Origin: Dechloromonas sp. A34
Lineage (GTDB): Bacteria; Pseudomonadota; Gammaproteobacteria; Burkholderiales; Rhodocyclaceae
Direction: 5' to 3'
NCBI RefSeq assembly: GCF_026261605.1
Contig: NZ_CP102486.1
Location: 3,286,001 to 3,350,000, forward strand
Length of the DNA stretch: 64,000 nucleotides
This document shows positions 18,907 to 28,538 of the stretch, one piece after another (the stretch's first letter is position 1; each line of letters starts with the position of its first letter). The notes under the pieces were generated by a model, which was given only the letters and a program-made list of their open reading frames with translations, had not been told where the DNA came from and searched no databases. The position numbers and the translations under genes were made by a program.

Positions 18907-19008
18907 TTAGTGATACGCAGTCTTCGAAGCCAGCTTTCGCGCCATCAAAAGCGCCAGACCAAAGATGACCGCAGCAACGCCAATGCCCAGGTAGGAAAGT
19001 TCGTCCAT
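18907..19008 (-). CDS. 33-residue single-pass membrane peptide
   Basis: Short gene encoding MDELSYLGIGVAAVIFGLAL then LMARKLASKTAYH. One transmembrane helix spans about residues 6-23, followed by a basic segment, so an N-out/C-in peptide is expected. The start at 19008 has GAGG seven bases upstream, and a strong intrinsic terminator follows the stop at once. Both support a real gene. I do not recognise the family. In size and topology it recalls KdpF- or CydX-like accessory peptides of membrane complexes, but the sequence does not match those I know. Confidence 0.7.
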   Translation of the reverse strand: MDELSYLGIGVAAVIFGLALLMARKLASKTAYH

Positions 19009-19208
19009 ATATGCCTCGTTGAAGGTTGGTTGAGAATTTTGCGGCTTAGTAGACAGCCTTCACGCCCAAAGTTCCCGAACGAACTACATTTCTTGGCATT
19101 GGCGATCGCAACGCCGAACGACTACTGCCAGCGTCCTCGCGACTCAACTGCTCAAGCCATCTCGCACCGATAACACCGGCCACCTATCCAGTCATACGAG
19201 ACGCGAAA

Positions 19209-19364
19209 TCAGCAATTGCCCTTCTTGGCCTGCCCGGGCGGGCAGAAACCACCATCATTGCGGTGGCTAGGCGCTGGATCAACGACGACCGACCCGGCTG
19301 GCGTATATACAGCGCAGCCTTGTAGCAGCGAGAGCGCTGCCAACAACGAGAGAAGAATTTTCAT
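19209..19364 (-). CDS. 51-residue small lipoprotein
   Basis: The frame reads MKILLSLLAALSLLQGC and then a short mature tail rich in Pro and Gly, ending FCPPGQAKKGNC. LLQGC is a lipobox, so the protein should be lipidated on C17 and membrane-anchored. Two further cysteines lie in the mature part. The start at 19364 is preceded by GGGAG at a good distance. There is no recognised family. It resembles the many short YXXPPGQAKKGNC-type lipoproteins of Proteobacteria in its ending. Confidence 0.7.
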   Translation of the reverse strand: MKILLSLLAALSLLQGCAVYTPAGSVVVDPAPSHRNDGGFCPPGQAKKGNC

Positions 19365-19535
19365 ACCGGTGCTCCCTATTGAGAAACTACGCCCCAGATT
19401 CTACAGCCGGCAGGCCCCGGGGCCAGGCGCCACGTTTGGTCGCCTTGTGGTTTCCTGCTTGTCGGTACACACCGAAATGCGCGCCCTGCTCGGCACCGCC
19501 GTTGGAGCCCGACAGCGGTTTTTGCCGACCAGCCC

Positions 19536-20471
19536 CTAATCTGTTCCGTTTTGCGTCTTGAGGGCGGCCTTGATCAGGTCTTCGCCGACGTCCGGACAGA
19601 CTTTCTCGATGAAGGCATGGGCATAACTGCGCAGGTAGGTTCCGCGGCGCACCGCGAGACGCGTCGTGTTGGACGGGAAAAGATGAGGTACCGGGATCAA
19701 CTCCAGGCTCCGGTCCTGCTCCGCGTCATAGGCCACCGAGGCCACCACCCCGACGCCCAGACCGAGCCCGACATAGGTCTTGATCACGTCGGCGTCGATC
19801 GCCGAAAGGACGATGTCGGGAACGATGCCGGCGTCGGCGAAGGCCTGATCAACATGGGCGCGGCCGGTGAAGCCTTCGTGATAGGTGATGATCGGATACT
19901 CGCTAAGCGTTTCCAGCGTGATTTCGCCGACGCCGAGCAGCGGATGGCCCTGCGGCACGATGATGGCGTGATGCCAGGAATAGAACGGGAAGGACGCGAG
20001 TTCGGACACCTTGTCGACGCTTTCCGTGGCGATGCCGACATCGGCCTGACCGGAGACCAGCAGGTCGGCGATTTCGCGCGGACTGCCCTGGAGCAGTGTC
20101 AGATGGACCTTCGGGTAATCGGCCTTGAACCACTTGATGATGGTCGGCAACGCGTAGCGGGCCTGGGTGTGGGTGGTGGCGATCACGAAGTGCCCGGTTT
20201 CGCGGCTGGCGAACTGGTCGGCAATGCGGCGCAGATTCTGGGTATCGAGCAGGATGCGCTCGACGACCTCGGCCAGTTCCTTGCCCGGCTCGGTCAGCCC
20301 GAGCAGGCGCTTGCCGCGGCGGACGAAGATCTCGATACCGAGTTCGTCCTCGAGATCCTTGATGTGTTTGCTGACGCCGGGTTGCGACGTATAGAGCGCG
20401 CTGGCGACTTCGGTCAGGTTGAAATCCTGTCGAATCGTTTCGCGAACGATTCTGAGTTGCTGAAAATTCAT
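19536..20471 (-). CDS. cysB: CysB, LysR-type master regulator of sulfur assimilation
   Basis: A 311-residue LysR regulator that activates sulfate uptake and reduction genes, sensing N-acetylserine or O-acetylserine with sulfide or sulfate as counter-signals. The HTH segment ALYTSQPGVSKHIKDLEDEL is the CysB/Cbl hallmark. The effector domain has TTHTQARYALPTIIKWF and QGSPREIADLLVSGQADVGI. It lies 11 bases after cysA in the same direction, so regulator and transporter ATPase are co-transcribed. Cbl is an alternative name, but only one such gene is in view. Confidence 0.93.
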   Translation of the reverse strand: MNFQQLRIVRETIRQDFNLTEVASALYTSQPGVSKHIKDLEDELGIEIFVRRGKRLLGLTEPGKELAEVVERILLDTQNLRRIADQFASRETGHFVIATTHTQARYALPTIIKWFKADYPKVHLTLLQGSPREIADLLVSGQADVGIATESVDKVSELASFPFYSWHHAIIVPQGHPLLGVGEITLETLSEYPIITYHEGFTGRAHVDQAFADAGIVPDIVLSAIDADVIKTYVGLGLGVGVVASVAYDAEQDRSLELIPVPHLFPSNTTRLAVRRGTYLRSYAHAFIEKVCPDVGEDLIKAALKTQNGTD

Positions 20472-20482
20472 GGTCTTTCCTC

Positions 20483-21556
<1,074 letters not shown>

Positions 21557-21630
21557 TCTCCAGGGCTTTGGTCGTTCCGGCTAGCCACGGCGGTTAGCGG
21601 AATCACACGATGGACGAAAGTCTATGGAGA

Positions 21631-21667
21631 GTTGCTTATAAGCAGAAATAATAAAATCGCAGAAGCT
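21631..21667. promoter_or_regulatory. candidate CysB-type site upstream of cysA
   Basis: The AT-rich stretch contains the palindrome GCTTATAAGC at 21634-21643. TATAAG at 21637 lies 81 bases upstream of the cysA start. The motifs (T/C)ATAAG occur at 84 and 79 bases upstream of cysK and the DUF2325 gene. AGAAGCTAAT, which begins at 21661, also occurs upstream of tauD near 46917. A CysB link is inference. Confidence 0.35.
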
Positions 21668-21717
21668 AATCCGTTTTTTATATAAACCAATCAGGCGGCC
21701 GTGATCCAGGCGGATAA

Positions 21718-22128
21718 CTAACGCCCCTTGGCCTGAATGGCTGGCCCAGCCTTCGGTTGCACCTCGTAACCATGGGTACGCAGCAGGCGCACCGCCATCT
21801 CGATGGTGCGCCGGGTCTTCCTGGGAACGACCGAAGGCCCGCCCGCCGGCGGGGTCGGCAGCGGCAGTTGAAGGCCGTGCGCCGCGAGCCAAGCGGTAAT
21901 CGCGCTCAGCCCCTTGGCCCCGATCCCCTCGGCCTGCTGCAGGCGCCGATAGCCGAGGGCGGCGACTTCCTCGGGTGTGAACTGGGGACGATCGAATATC
22001 TTGCGCAGCGCATTGCGCTGCAAGGTCGGCAATTCGTTCATCGCGGCGCTCGGGTCGGCCCCCGGTCGTACACGGAATTCGCCACCCACACCGCGGGCGG
22101 GCAGGCAGTCGCTCATGTCGTCAGCCAT
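21718..22128 (-). CDS. hypothetical protein with helix-hairpin-helix / RNAP alpha-CTD-like segment
   Basis: A protein of about 136 residues that I cannot place in a named family. Its middle (FTPEEVAALGYRRLQQAEGI then GAKGLSAITAWLAAHGLQL) resembles the helix-hairpin-helix of the RNA polymerase alpha C-terminal domain, where GxKSLxEI-like sequence binds DNA. A basic tail follows (RKTRRTIEMAVRLLRTHG). This suggests a nucleic-acid-binding protein. The start is uncertain: ATG 22128 is used, and 22212 is an in-frame alternative adding 28 residues. It is upstream of cysA on the same strand with 161 bases between. Confidence 0.55.
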   Translation of the reverse strand: MADDMSDCLPARGVGGEFRVRPGADPSAAMNELPTLQRNALRKIFDRPQFTPEEVAALGYRRLQQAEGIGAKGLSAITAWLAAHGLQLPLPTPPAGGPSVVPRKTRRTIEMAVRLLRTHGYEVQPKAGPAIQAKGR

Positions 22129-22566
22129 AGGCAGCTCGATCCAGAATGGATTGGTCTCAGGGAAAGGTCTGGAGCAAAGGGTATTGAGGCGGCTGCCGAC
22201 AGGAAACGACATATTTTTGATATCGATATGCCCAAGGGAAGCATGAGCGACGGAATTCCAAGGCGCTTGAACGCCTGACTCCGCAGGCCAGGCCAGCTTG
22301 TTGCAGCTGCCGGCAAGCGGACAAAAGATATCGGCTGCTATCGCTGTCGTGTGGCGATCTTTCTACACAAGCCTCGGCTTGACGATCCGCCATGCCTATC
22401 TCATGGGTATTTCCCAAGGTGGGCCATGTATGATCGACGTATAAGACTTGGCCTTGCGGGCATTTTCCAACCTTATCAATTCAATACGCTGGAAACAATT
22501 ACTAGGGTAGACGGCAATCTCCGTGCGTATATGCAAAGTCAGCCGTCTGCCTTACATTTGATCGCC
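22129..22566. other. intergenic stretch, no supported gene
   Basis: Between the helix-hairpin protein and the membrane protein I find no supported gene. Base composition falls here compared with neighbours. In-frame starts at 22351 (GTG), 22426 and 22528 would extend the downstream gene N-terminally. The 22426 ATG has a GGTGG nearby, so part of this stretch could be coding. Confidence 0.4.
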
Positions 22567-23205
22567 ATGACTAACGACCCGAGAATCGAGCCGCTCTTAG
22601 AGTGGAATCGCCTAGCAAGACAGAACGCCGAAGACGCGATCGTGTCCTCAATGTTTGAAGCAGGCTTCAAAGCCAGCGAGCCTATGGAGTCATTCTCAAC
22701 ATGGCTCTTGGTAGGTACTGCGGCAGTTGCCTCCTTCTTGGTGACCAATGCTGACAAGCTGGTCCCATTCATCAAACAAACCGGCTTCCTCGCTTGTGGG
22801 GCATTCCTTTGTTTTTCCTGCTTGTTTGGCCTCAGTTCCAAGATGTACGCACTGCGCTGCAAGATTCAAATTGAAACTGGCGCAGCAGTACGAAAGACGT
22901 TCGCAGAACAGCTCGCCAAGCATGTGCAGGAAGAAGCAAAGATCCAGGAGAGCGCGGCTACCTGGGGAATAACGCTTGAAACTGGCATTCGACTCGAACG
23001 AGTACTTGCCGAGTTCTACAAGCCTCTGCCGCGCTGGGTTGCATGGCTGGCAAACAGGCAGGTCAAGAAGCACGCCGGCAATCCTCAACTGGGCTACTTC
23101 CCGGTGATTGCGGGGTTGAAACGGCAAGGCCTTTTTGTGACTCTTCAAGCCCTGACGTTCCTTGGATTCCTCGTCACTGGTTTTGTCTTTGCAGCAGCAA
23201 TCTAG
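22567..23205 (+). CDS. hypothetical membrane protein, three hydrophobic segments
   Basis: A 212-residue protein from ATG 22567. It shows a polar N-terminus (MTNDPRIEPLLEWNRLARQN), two adjacent hydrophobic segments (WLLVGTAAVASFLVTNA and GFLACGAFLCFSCLFGL), a long charged helical region and a C-terminal hydrophobic segment (LQALTFLGFLVTGFVFAAAI). I do not recognise it. GC here is visibly lower (roughly 50-55% by eye) than in neighbouring genes, which suggests recent transfer. The two-TM hairpin plus cytosolic helix layout recalls small sensor or effector membrane proteins of conflict systems, without sequence proof. Confidence 0.6.
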   Translation: MTNDPRIEPLLEWNRLARQNAEDAIVSSMFEAGFKASEPMESFSTWLLVGTAAVASFLVTNADKLVPFIKQTGFLACGAFLCFSCLFGLSSKMYALRCKIQIETGAAVRKTFAEQLAKHVQEEAKIQESAATWGITLETGIRLERVLAEFYKPLPRWVAWLANRQVKKHAGNPQLGYFPVIAGLKRQGLFVTLQALTFLGFLVTGFVFAAAI

Positions 23206-23318
23206 CCCTTCCATCGACAGCACTTGCCCCAGCAAGCCGAGTCAATTAATGCCTGCTCCATGAGCCTGTACCAAGAACATCCTCTCGGCCCCATGAACTG
23301 ATATCGTGCCTCCACCGC

Positions 23319-23360
23319 AAACCGCCGCACCGCCGATCATCCGGGCAAGCGGCGGTTTTT
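23319..23360 (+). terminator. Rho-independent terminator after the membrane protein
   Basis: AAACCGCCGC at 23319-23328 pairs with GCGGCGGTTT at 23349-23358 across a 20-base loop, followed by T residues. It lies 114 bases after the stop of the membrane-protein gene and upstream of the ABC transporter operon. Confidence 0.7.
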
Positions 23361-23395
23361 CTTTGAGTTGGCAGTTTGAATCGATGCCCCTCCGG

Positions 23396-23417
23396 CGCAT
23401 ATATCCCGACGCATATA
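23396..23417. promoter_or_regulatory. direct repeat CGCATATA upstream of the ABC operon
   Basis: CGCATATA occurs at 23396-23403 and again at 23410-23417, a 14-base period, 88-109 bases upstream of the binding-protein start at 23505. GCATATA also occurs upstream of metY copy 1 at 18828. It may be a regulator site. No factor is assigned. Confidence 0.3.
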
Positions 23418-23504
23418 ACAACCAAAGAATTCCATCGTTCTGCTGCACGCCGCCTGCCGGCAAACTGGCTTCAGATCAATTCCCCCCTGAACCAGGAGAA
23501 CACC

Positions 23505-24526
23505 ATGCAGCACAAGCATTCCCTCACGGCGCTGGTCGCCGCCCTCGCCCTCGTCGGCGGCCTCTCCAGTGCCCTGGCCGACCCCCTGAAGGTCGGCTAC
23601 CTGCCGGTCACCGGCCACGGCAAGTTCTTCGTCGCCAAGGAACAAGGCCTGTTCGCCAAGGAAGGCCTCGACGTCGAACTGATCGAATTCCAGAACTCGG
23701 CCGACGGCCTCAACGCCGTCGTCGCCGGCAAGCTCGACATCGGCGCTTTCGGCACCACGGCACCGGTCGCCCACATCTCGAAGGGCGCCAAGCTGAAGAT
23801 CATCGGCGGAATCATGGGCGGTGACGCCGCGCTGATCGCCACCCCGGCCAATGCAGGCAAGATCGCCGGCATCGCCGACCTCAAGGGCAAGAAGATCGCC
23901 ACCGTGCGCATGGCCTCGGGCGATGCCGTGCTGCGCGGCGCCTTGAAGGACAAGGGCATCAACTGGAAGACCGATGTCCAGATTTTCGAGCTGAAAAATC
24001 CGCCGGCCGTCATCGAAGCCGTCAAGTCGGGCCAAGTCGATGCCGGTCTGGTCTGGGGCCGCATGACCTGCGCGCCGAAGACCAGGGCCTGAAGGTCGTC
24101 ATCCACTCCACCGACCTCCAGCCGGGCCATCCGTGCTGCCGCCTGGTCGTCACCGAGGCCAGCCTGAAGGATCAGGCGAAGTGGGAGAAATTTGTCCGCG
24201 CCATCCTGAAGGCCGAGAAGTTCGCCAGCGAGAACAAGAAGGAAACCATCGAATCGATCGCCAAATACGTCAAGATCGACCAGCAACTGCTGTGGCGCGG
24301 CTACTACTCGCAGTATCTCGACCAGTCCTCGGACCCCGACACCAAGGGCGTCAAGCACTTCGCCGACGTCATGGTCAACAGCGAGTTCATCGCCGCCAAA
24401 CCTGACCTCGACGCCGCCATTGATGCCCGCGTCTACGCCAAGGTGTTGAACGACCTGGCCCGCGAAAACCCGAAGGATCCGTTCTGGAAGAAACTCCAGA
24501 AGAACTTCAAGCAGAAGAACGCCTGA
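23505..24526 (+). CDS. ABC transporter substrate-binding protein (SsuA/TauA/NMT1-like), frameshifted
   Basis: Periplasmic binding protein of an ABC importer. The signal peptide is HSLTALVAALALVGGLSSAL, cleaved near ALADP. The mature start VGYLPVTGHGKFFVAKEQGL and GAFGTTAPVAHISKGAK are typical of the SsuA/NMT1-THI5-like family. The frame breaks after GLVWG: one C seems missing at 24059-24060. Adding it restores HDLRAEDQGLKVV and the remaining part to a stop at 24526, for 340 residues. The ATG at 23505 has AGGAG upstream. It heads an operon with the ATPase (start overlaps its stop) and permease. The ligand is unknown: sulfonate, taurine, nitrate or aromatic ligands are all carried by this family. 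Confidence 0.88.
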
Positions 24527-25323
24527 TGAGCCACGGTCTCAAACTGGAAGGCGTCGATTTCTCGTACGACGCCAACCACATCCTGGCCGGCATCGACCTG
24601 TCGATCCCGGCCGGGCAGTTCGTGACCTTGCTCGGCGCCAGCGGCTCGGGGAAATCGACCCTGCTCCGCCTGGTCGCCGGGCTGCAGTTCCCGCAACAGG
24701 GCAAGCTGGCCTGGAACGGCCAGCCGATTGCCGGGCCAGGCCCCGAGCGCGGCGTGGTCTTCCAGGACTACGCCCTGTTTCCCTGGCTGTCGGTAGTCGA
24801 CAACATCGCGGTCGCCATCGGCAAGGCCCGCCCCGCCACCCGCAAGGCGGAACGCCGGGCCGAAGCCGGCGACTACCTGAAGAAGGTCGGGCTGGAAGCG
24901 GCGATCGGCAAGTATCCGTTCGAGCTCTCCGGCGGCATGCGCCAGCGCGCCGCCATCGCCCGCGCCCTGGCCCTCGGTTCGCCGTTGCTGTTGATGGATG
25001 AGCCGTTCGGGGCGCTGGACCCGGTCAATCGCGCCCGCCTGCAGGACCTGGTTTTGGAAATTTGGGAAGCCGGATCTGCTAGCGGCGCGTCAAGGAAAAC
25101 CATCGTCTTCGTCACCCACGACATCGACGAGGCGCTCTACCTCGGCGACCGCGTCGTGATTCTCGGCTCGACGCCGGGCCGCGTCATCGCCGACCTGCCG
25201 GTCGAATTTCCGCGTCACCGCGACCGTCGCGCCCTGTTCGACAGCGACCAATTCCACACCCTGCGCGAATCCATCGCCGAAACCCTGGCCGCCGACACCC
25301 TGCGCCAGTTGATTGCCGCGTGA
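24526..25323 (+). CDS. ABC transporter ATPase (SsuB/TauB-like)
   Basis: A 265-residue ATPase. Walker A is GASGSGKST, the signature is LSGGMRQRAAIARALALG and Walker B is [11 protein letters not shown], then H-loop VFVTHDIDEAL. Its ATG overlaps the stop of the binding-protein gene (TGATG), which supports the frame repair proposed there. It powers the importer of this operon. It lacks the C-terminal TOBE extension seen in the second ATPase at 41782. Confidence 0.92.
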   Translation: MSHGLKLEGVDFSYDANHILAGIDLSIPAGQFVTLLGASGSGKSTLLRLVAGLQFPQQGKLAWNGQPIAGPGPERGVVFQDYALFPWLSVVDNIAVAIGKARPATRKAERRAEAGDYLKKVGLEAAIGKYPFELSGGMRQRAAIARALALGSPLLLMDEPFGALDPVNRARLQDLVLEIWEAGSASGASRKTIVFVTHDIDEALYLGDRVVILGSTPGRVIADLPVEFPRHRDRRALFDSDQFHTLRESIAETLAADTLRQLIAA

Positions 25324-25334
25324 AGGAAAACAAC

Positions 25335-26183
25335 ATGTCCGAAACCCTGGCTCTCGAAACCCGAGAGCTTTCCGTAGCGCCTGCGCCGCACGTAGCCAGC
25401 GGCCCGGCGACGTCCGCGATTGCCACGCGATTCGCCGCCCGGCTCGGCCGCCTGCTCGAAGCCTCGCTGATCTGGATCGTCCTGCTCGGTGCCTGGTTCC
25501 TGGCTGCCGAATTCACGCCGCTCGGCGACAATCCGCTGATCCCCGGCCCGCTGGTCACCGCCCGCGCCCTCTGGGAATCGCTGCCCGAACTCTGGGTCGG
25601 CACCATCTCGTCCTTCACCATCCTGGTCCCCGGCTTCGTGCTCGCCAGCGGGCTCGGCATCGTCTCGGGGCTGACCATCGGCACCTCGCCGCGCCTGCAA
25701 CGGGCCTTCTTCCCGTTCGCCCGGGTCGCCGCGCCGGTGCCGCCGACGGTCTATATCCCCTACGCCATCGCCGTCCTGCCGACCTTCAAGCTGTCGGCCA
25801 TCTTCGTCGTCTTCATCGGTGCCTTCTGGCCGATCTTCCAGAATGCCGCGGCCGGCGCCCATGCGCTGGAGGAGCGTTTCCGCGATAACGCCCGCATCCT
25901 CGGCCTCACCGGCTTCGAGTATCACTGGCGCGTGGTCTTCCCGGCCGCCCTGCCCCACATCTTCTCCGGCATGGCGGTCGGCCTCGGCTTCTCGTTCATC
26001 CTGCTCACCGTAGCCGAACTGTTCGGGGCCAATGCAGGGTTGGGGCGTTTCGTCCAGTACTACGCCGACTTCGCCGACTACCCGAAGATGGTGGCCGGCA
26101 TTCTCTACACCGGCCTGATCACTTTCCTGGCCATGAGCGGGCTGGAGGCGATCAAGCGTCGCGCCCTGTTCTGGCAACGCTGA
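25335..26183 (+). CDS. ABC transporter permease (SsuC/TauC-like)
   Basis: A 282-residue inner-membrane permease of the BPD type with about six hydrophobic segments. The cytoplasmic EAA-like loop is EERFRDNARILGLTGFEYHW, then VVFPAALPHIFSGM. ATG 25335 has AAGGA upstream. An in-frame GTG at 25320 overlaps the ATPase stop. It is the membrane channel of the same importer. Confidence 0.9.
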   Translation: MSETLALETRELSVAPAPHVASGPATSAIATRFAARLGRLLEASLIWIVLLGAWFLAAEFTPLGDNPLIPGPLVTARALWESLPELWVGTISSFTILVPGFVLASGLGIVSGLTIGTSPRLQRAFFPFARVAAPVPPTVYIPYAIAVLPTFKLSAIFVVFIGAFWPIFQNAAAGAHALEERFRDNARILGLTGFEYHWRVVFPAALPHIFSGMAVGLGFSFILLTVAELFGANAGLGRFVQYYADFADYPKMVAGILYTGLITFLAMSGLEAIKRRALFWQR

Positions 26184-26215
26184 ACCCGGTCCCACCCACT
26201 TTCCCGATCGCGATC

Positions 26216-26731
26216 ATGAAACCGATTTTCCGTACCCTGCTCACCGTTCTCGCCCTCGTCGCCGGCAGCAGCGCAAACGCCGCCCTTTTCGAACGCAGCA
26301 CCGCAAACCTCCAGGATGAAGCACATGCCGCCGCCCGCGACGGCAAGCTGCTCGCCGTCCTACTCACCCTGCCCGACTGCCCGGGCTGCATCGAGATGGA
26401 ACACACCGTCCATGCCAATCCGGCGACCGCGAAAGCGCTGGCCCGGCAGTTCCGCACCGTCCGCCTCGACATCGCCAGCCCGGCACCGATTGCTGACGGC
26501 GACGGCAAGCCGACCAGCGGCCCGGAACTGGCCCGCCGCCTAAAGGCCATCGCGACACCGTCCTATGCCTTCTTCGATGGCCACGGCCGTTTCCTCTACC
26601 GCTACACCGGCACCCTGAATGCCGCCGAGTTCCGCAAGCTGGGCAGCTACGTCGCACGAGGCGAATACGAGCAGCGCCCCTTCGACGGCCGGCCCGCCGC
26701 CGACCGCCATGCCGGCCATGACCACCACTGA
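26216..26731 (+). CDS. exported thioredoxin-fold protein with CPGC motif
   Basis: A 171-residue protein with a signal peptide (MKPIFRTLLTVLALVAGSSA, cleavage near SANAA) and a thioredoxin fold. The redox motif is CPGC (C55, C58) and the cis-proline is in IATPSYAFF. The C-terminus is histidine-rich (DRHAGHDHH) and may bind metal. It is likely periplasmic and could reduce or form disulfides, as in SoxW- or DsbD-linked systems. It sits between the permease and CoA-transferase genes, so it may be part of the same pathway. Confidence 0.82.
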   Translation: MKPIFRTLLTVLALVAGSSANAALFERSTANLQDEAHAAARDGKLLAVLLTLPDCPGCIEMEHTVHANPATAKALARQFRTVRLDIASPAPIADGDGKPTSGPELARRLKAIATPSYAFFDGHGRFLYRYTGTLNAAEFRKLGSYVARGEYEQRPFDGRPAADRHAGHDHH

Positions 26732-26741
26732 TTCTCGTACC

Positions 26742-27731
26742 ATGCAAAACAAGCTGATTTCCCTCGCCGAAGCCGTCCGCCGCTACACCTGGGACGGCAT
26801 GCAGTACGCCAGCGGCGCCGCCCTGCCGGTCGGCTCCGACGCCATCGTTTTCGGCCGCGAACTGCTGCGCCAGAAGCGCCGCGACCTGCACGCCATCTTC
26901 CATTGCAACACCCAGCAACTGAACCTGCTGGCCGGGGCCGGCGCCGCCAGCAAGGCCGAATGCGGCTTTTCCGGGCTGGAAGTCTTCGGCTTCGCCAACG
27001 GCCTGCGCCGGGCGGTCGAAAGCGGCCAGCTGGCGCTCGAGGACTATTCCAACCTCGCGATGGCGGTCCGCCTGCTCGGCGGCGCCATGAACTGGCCGTT
27101 CGTGCCGGCCACCGTCAATATCGGCTCCGACATCCAGGACCGTAGTGCCTTCGCGCCGGACGAATACCCGGCCAAGCGCAAGATCCCGACCGTCACCGAC
27201 CCATTTTCCGGCCGTGAAATCGGCGCCTTCAGGCCGCTCAAACCCGACCTCGCCGCCATCCACGTCTCGCTGTCCGACCCGCTGGGCAATGCCATCATGC
27301 TCGGCACCGAATGGAGCCGCTTCGAGCTGTCCCGCGCCGCCAAAAAGGTCGTGCTGATCGCCGATGCTATCGTCGATACCGACTGCATGCGCCAGTATCC
27401 GAATCTGGTGCGCATTCCCGATATCATTGTCGAAGCCGTGGTCTACCACCCCTTCGCCGCCTGGCCGCAGTCCTCGCCCGGGCTCTACGACGTCGACGAG
27501 GCGCACATGAAATTCATGAACAAGGCACTGGCGACTGCCGAAGGCACGGCCGACTATGTGCGCGACTATGTCGAGGGCTACACCGATCTCGACAGTTATC
27601 TCGACCTGATCGGCCGCGACACCATCGCCCGCCTCAGCGACAGCGCCACCCGCTTCCTGCTCGATCCGTTCCGGCAGTGGATCAAGACGCCCGAAGAAAT
27701 CGCCACTCTGAGCGCCGAGGTGACGGCATGA
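26742..27731 (+). CDS. CoA-transferase subunit A (glutaconate CoA-transferase family)
   Basis: A 329-residue class I CoA-transferase alpha-type subunit. The GctA-like segments are KLISLAEAVRRYTWDGMQYA, FHCNTQQLNLLAGAG, RPLKPDLAAIHVSLSDPLGN and ADAIVDTD. With the beta subunit it would move CoA between carboxylic acids. ATG 26742 gives MQNKLISLAEAV, the natural start. Its stop overlaps the start of subunit B. The acid used cannot be told from sequence. IpdA-type hydrolases of steroid-ring cleavage share this fold and are an alternative. Confidence 0.85.
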   Translation: MQNKLISLAEAVRRYTWDGMQYASGAALPVGSDAIVFGRELLRQKRRDLHAIFHCNTQQLNLLAGAGAASKAECGFSGLEVFGFANGLRRAVESGQLALEDYSNLAMAVRLLGGAMNWPFVPATVNIGSDIQDRSAFAPDEYPAKRKIPTVTDPFSGREIGAFRPLKPDLAAIHVSLSDPLGNAIMLGTEWSRFELSRAAKKVVLIADAIVDTDCMRQYPNLVRIPDIIVEAVVYHPFAAWPQSSPGLYDVDEAHMKFMNKALATAEGTADYVRDYVEGYTDLDSYLDLIGRDTIARLSDSATRFLLDPFRQWIKTPEEIATLSAEVTA

Positions 27732-28516
27732 GCGCCCTGCCCTACACCCGCCAGGAGATGATGGCGATCGCCACCGGCCGCGAGCTGCGCGACGGCGAAC
27801 TGGCCATTTTCGGGGTCGGCCTCTCGATGCTCGCCGGCTACTTCGCCCAGGCCCACCACGCGCCCAATATCCGCGCCATGACCGAAGGTGGCGTCTATGG
27901 CGCGACGCCGGTCGGCGGCCTACCCTGGGGCATCGAGTGCAACCGCATCTCGGCCAACGCGACGAGCTTCACCAATGCGCTGGACGCCCTCGGTTTCCTG
28001 GTCGCCTCCGGTCGCTGCGACGTCGGCATCATCGGCGCGGCGCAGGTCGACAAATTCGGCAACGTGAACACCACCGGCATCTGGGACGGCGAGATCGGCG
28101 ATGCCTATCGCCTGCCCAAGACCCGGCTGACCGGGGCTGGCGGCGCCAACGACATCGCCTGCGGCGCTGGCCGGGTGGTGATCATGGTCACCCACGAACC
28201 GAAGCGCTTCGCCGAGCGGGTGAGCTACATCAGTTCCCCCGGCTACCTCGGCGGCGGCAATGCCCGCGAATGCTACGGCTTCGTCGGCGGCGGTCCTTCG
28301 GCCATCGTCACGACGCTGGGCATCCTGCGCCCCGACCCGGTCAGCAAGGAGTTCATCCTCGACGCTTACTACGCCTTCTCCAGCGTCGAGGAAATCCTCT
28401 GCCATACCGGCTGGGACCTCAAGGTATCGCCGACCGTGCACGTCGTGCCCGAGCCGAGCACGGAAGAACTCGCCGCCCTGCGTCGCGTTGACGAAACCGG
28501 CGCTCTGCGCAAGTAA
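27728..28516 (+). CDS. CoA-transferase subunit B (glutaconate CoA-transferase family)
   Basis: The 262-residue partner of subunit A. E53 in MTEGGVYGATP lies almost where the catalytic glutamate (position 54) of glutaconate CoA-transferase beta is found. That supports a true transferase rather than an IpdB-type hydrolase lacking it. Other segments are AQVDKFGNVNTTG and GAGGANDIACGAGRVVIMV. It overlaps subunit A by four bases (ATGA), so it is translationally coupled. The pair acts in the cytoplasm. Confidence 0.85.
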   Translation: MSALPYTRQEMMAIATGRELRDGELAIFGVGLSMLAGYFAQAHHAPNIRAMTEGGVYGATPVGGLPWGIECNRISANATSFTNALDALGFLVASGRCDVGIIGAAQVDKFGNVNTTGIWDGEIGDAYRLPKTRLTGAGGANDIACGAGRVVIMVTHEPKRFAERVSYISSPGYLGGGNARECYGFVGGGPSAIVTTLGILRPDPVSKEFILDAYYAFSSVEEILCHTGWDLKVSPTVHVVPEPSTEELAALRRVDETGALRK

Positions 28517-28538
28517 CCCAACCAAAAAAGGAAAATTG

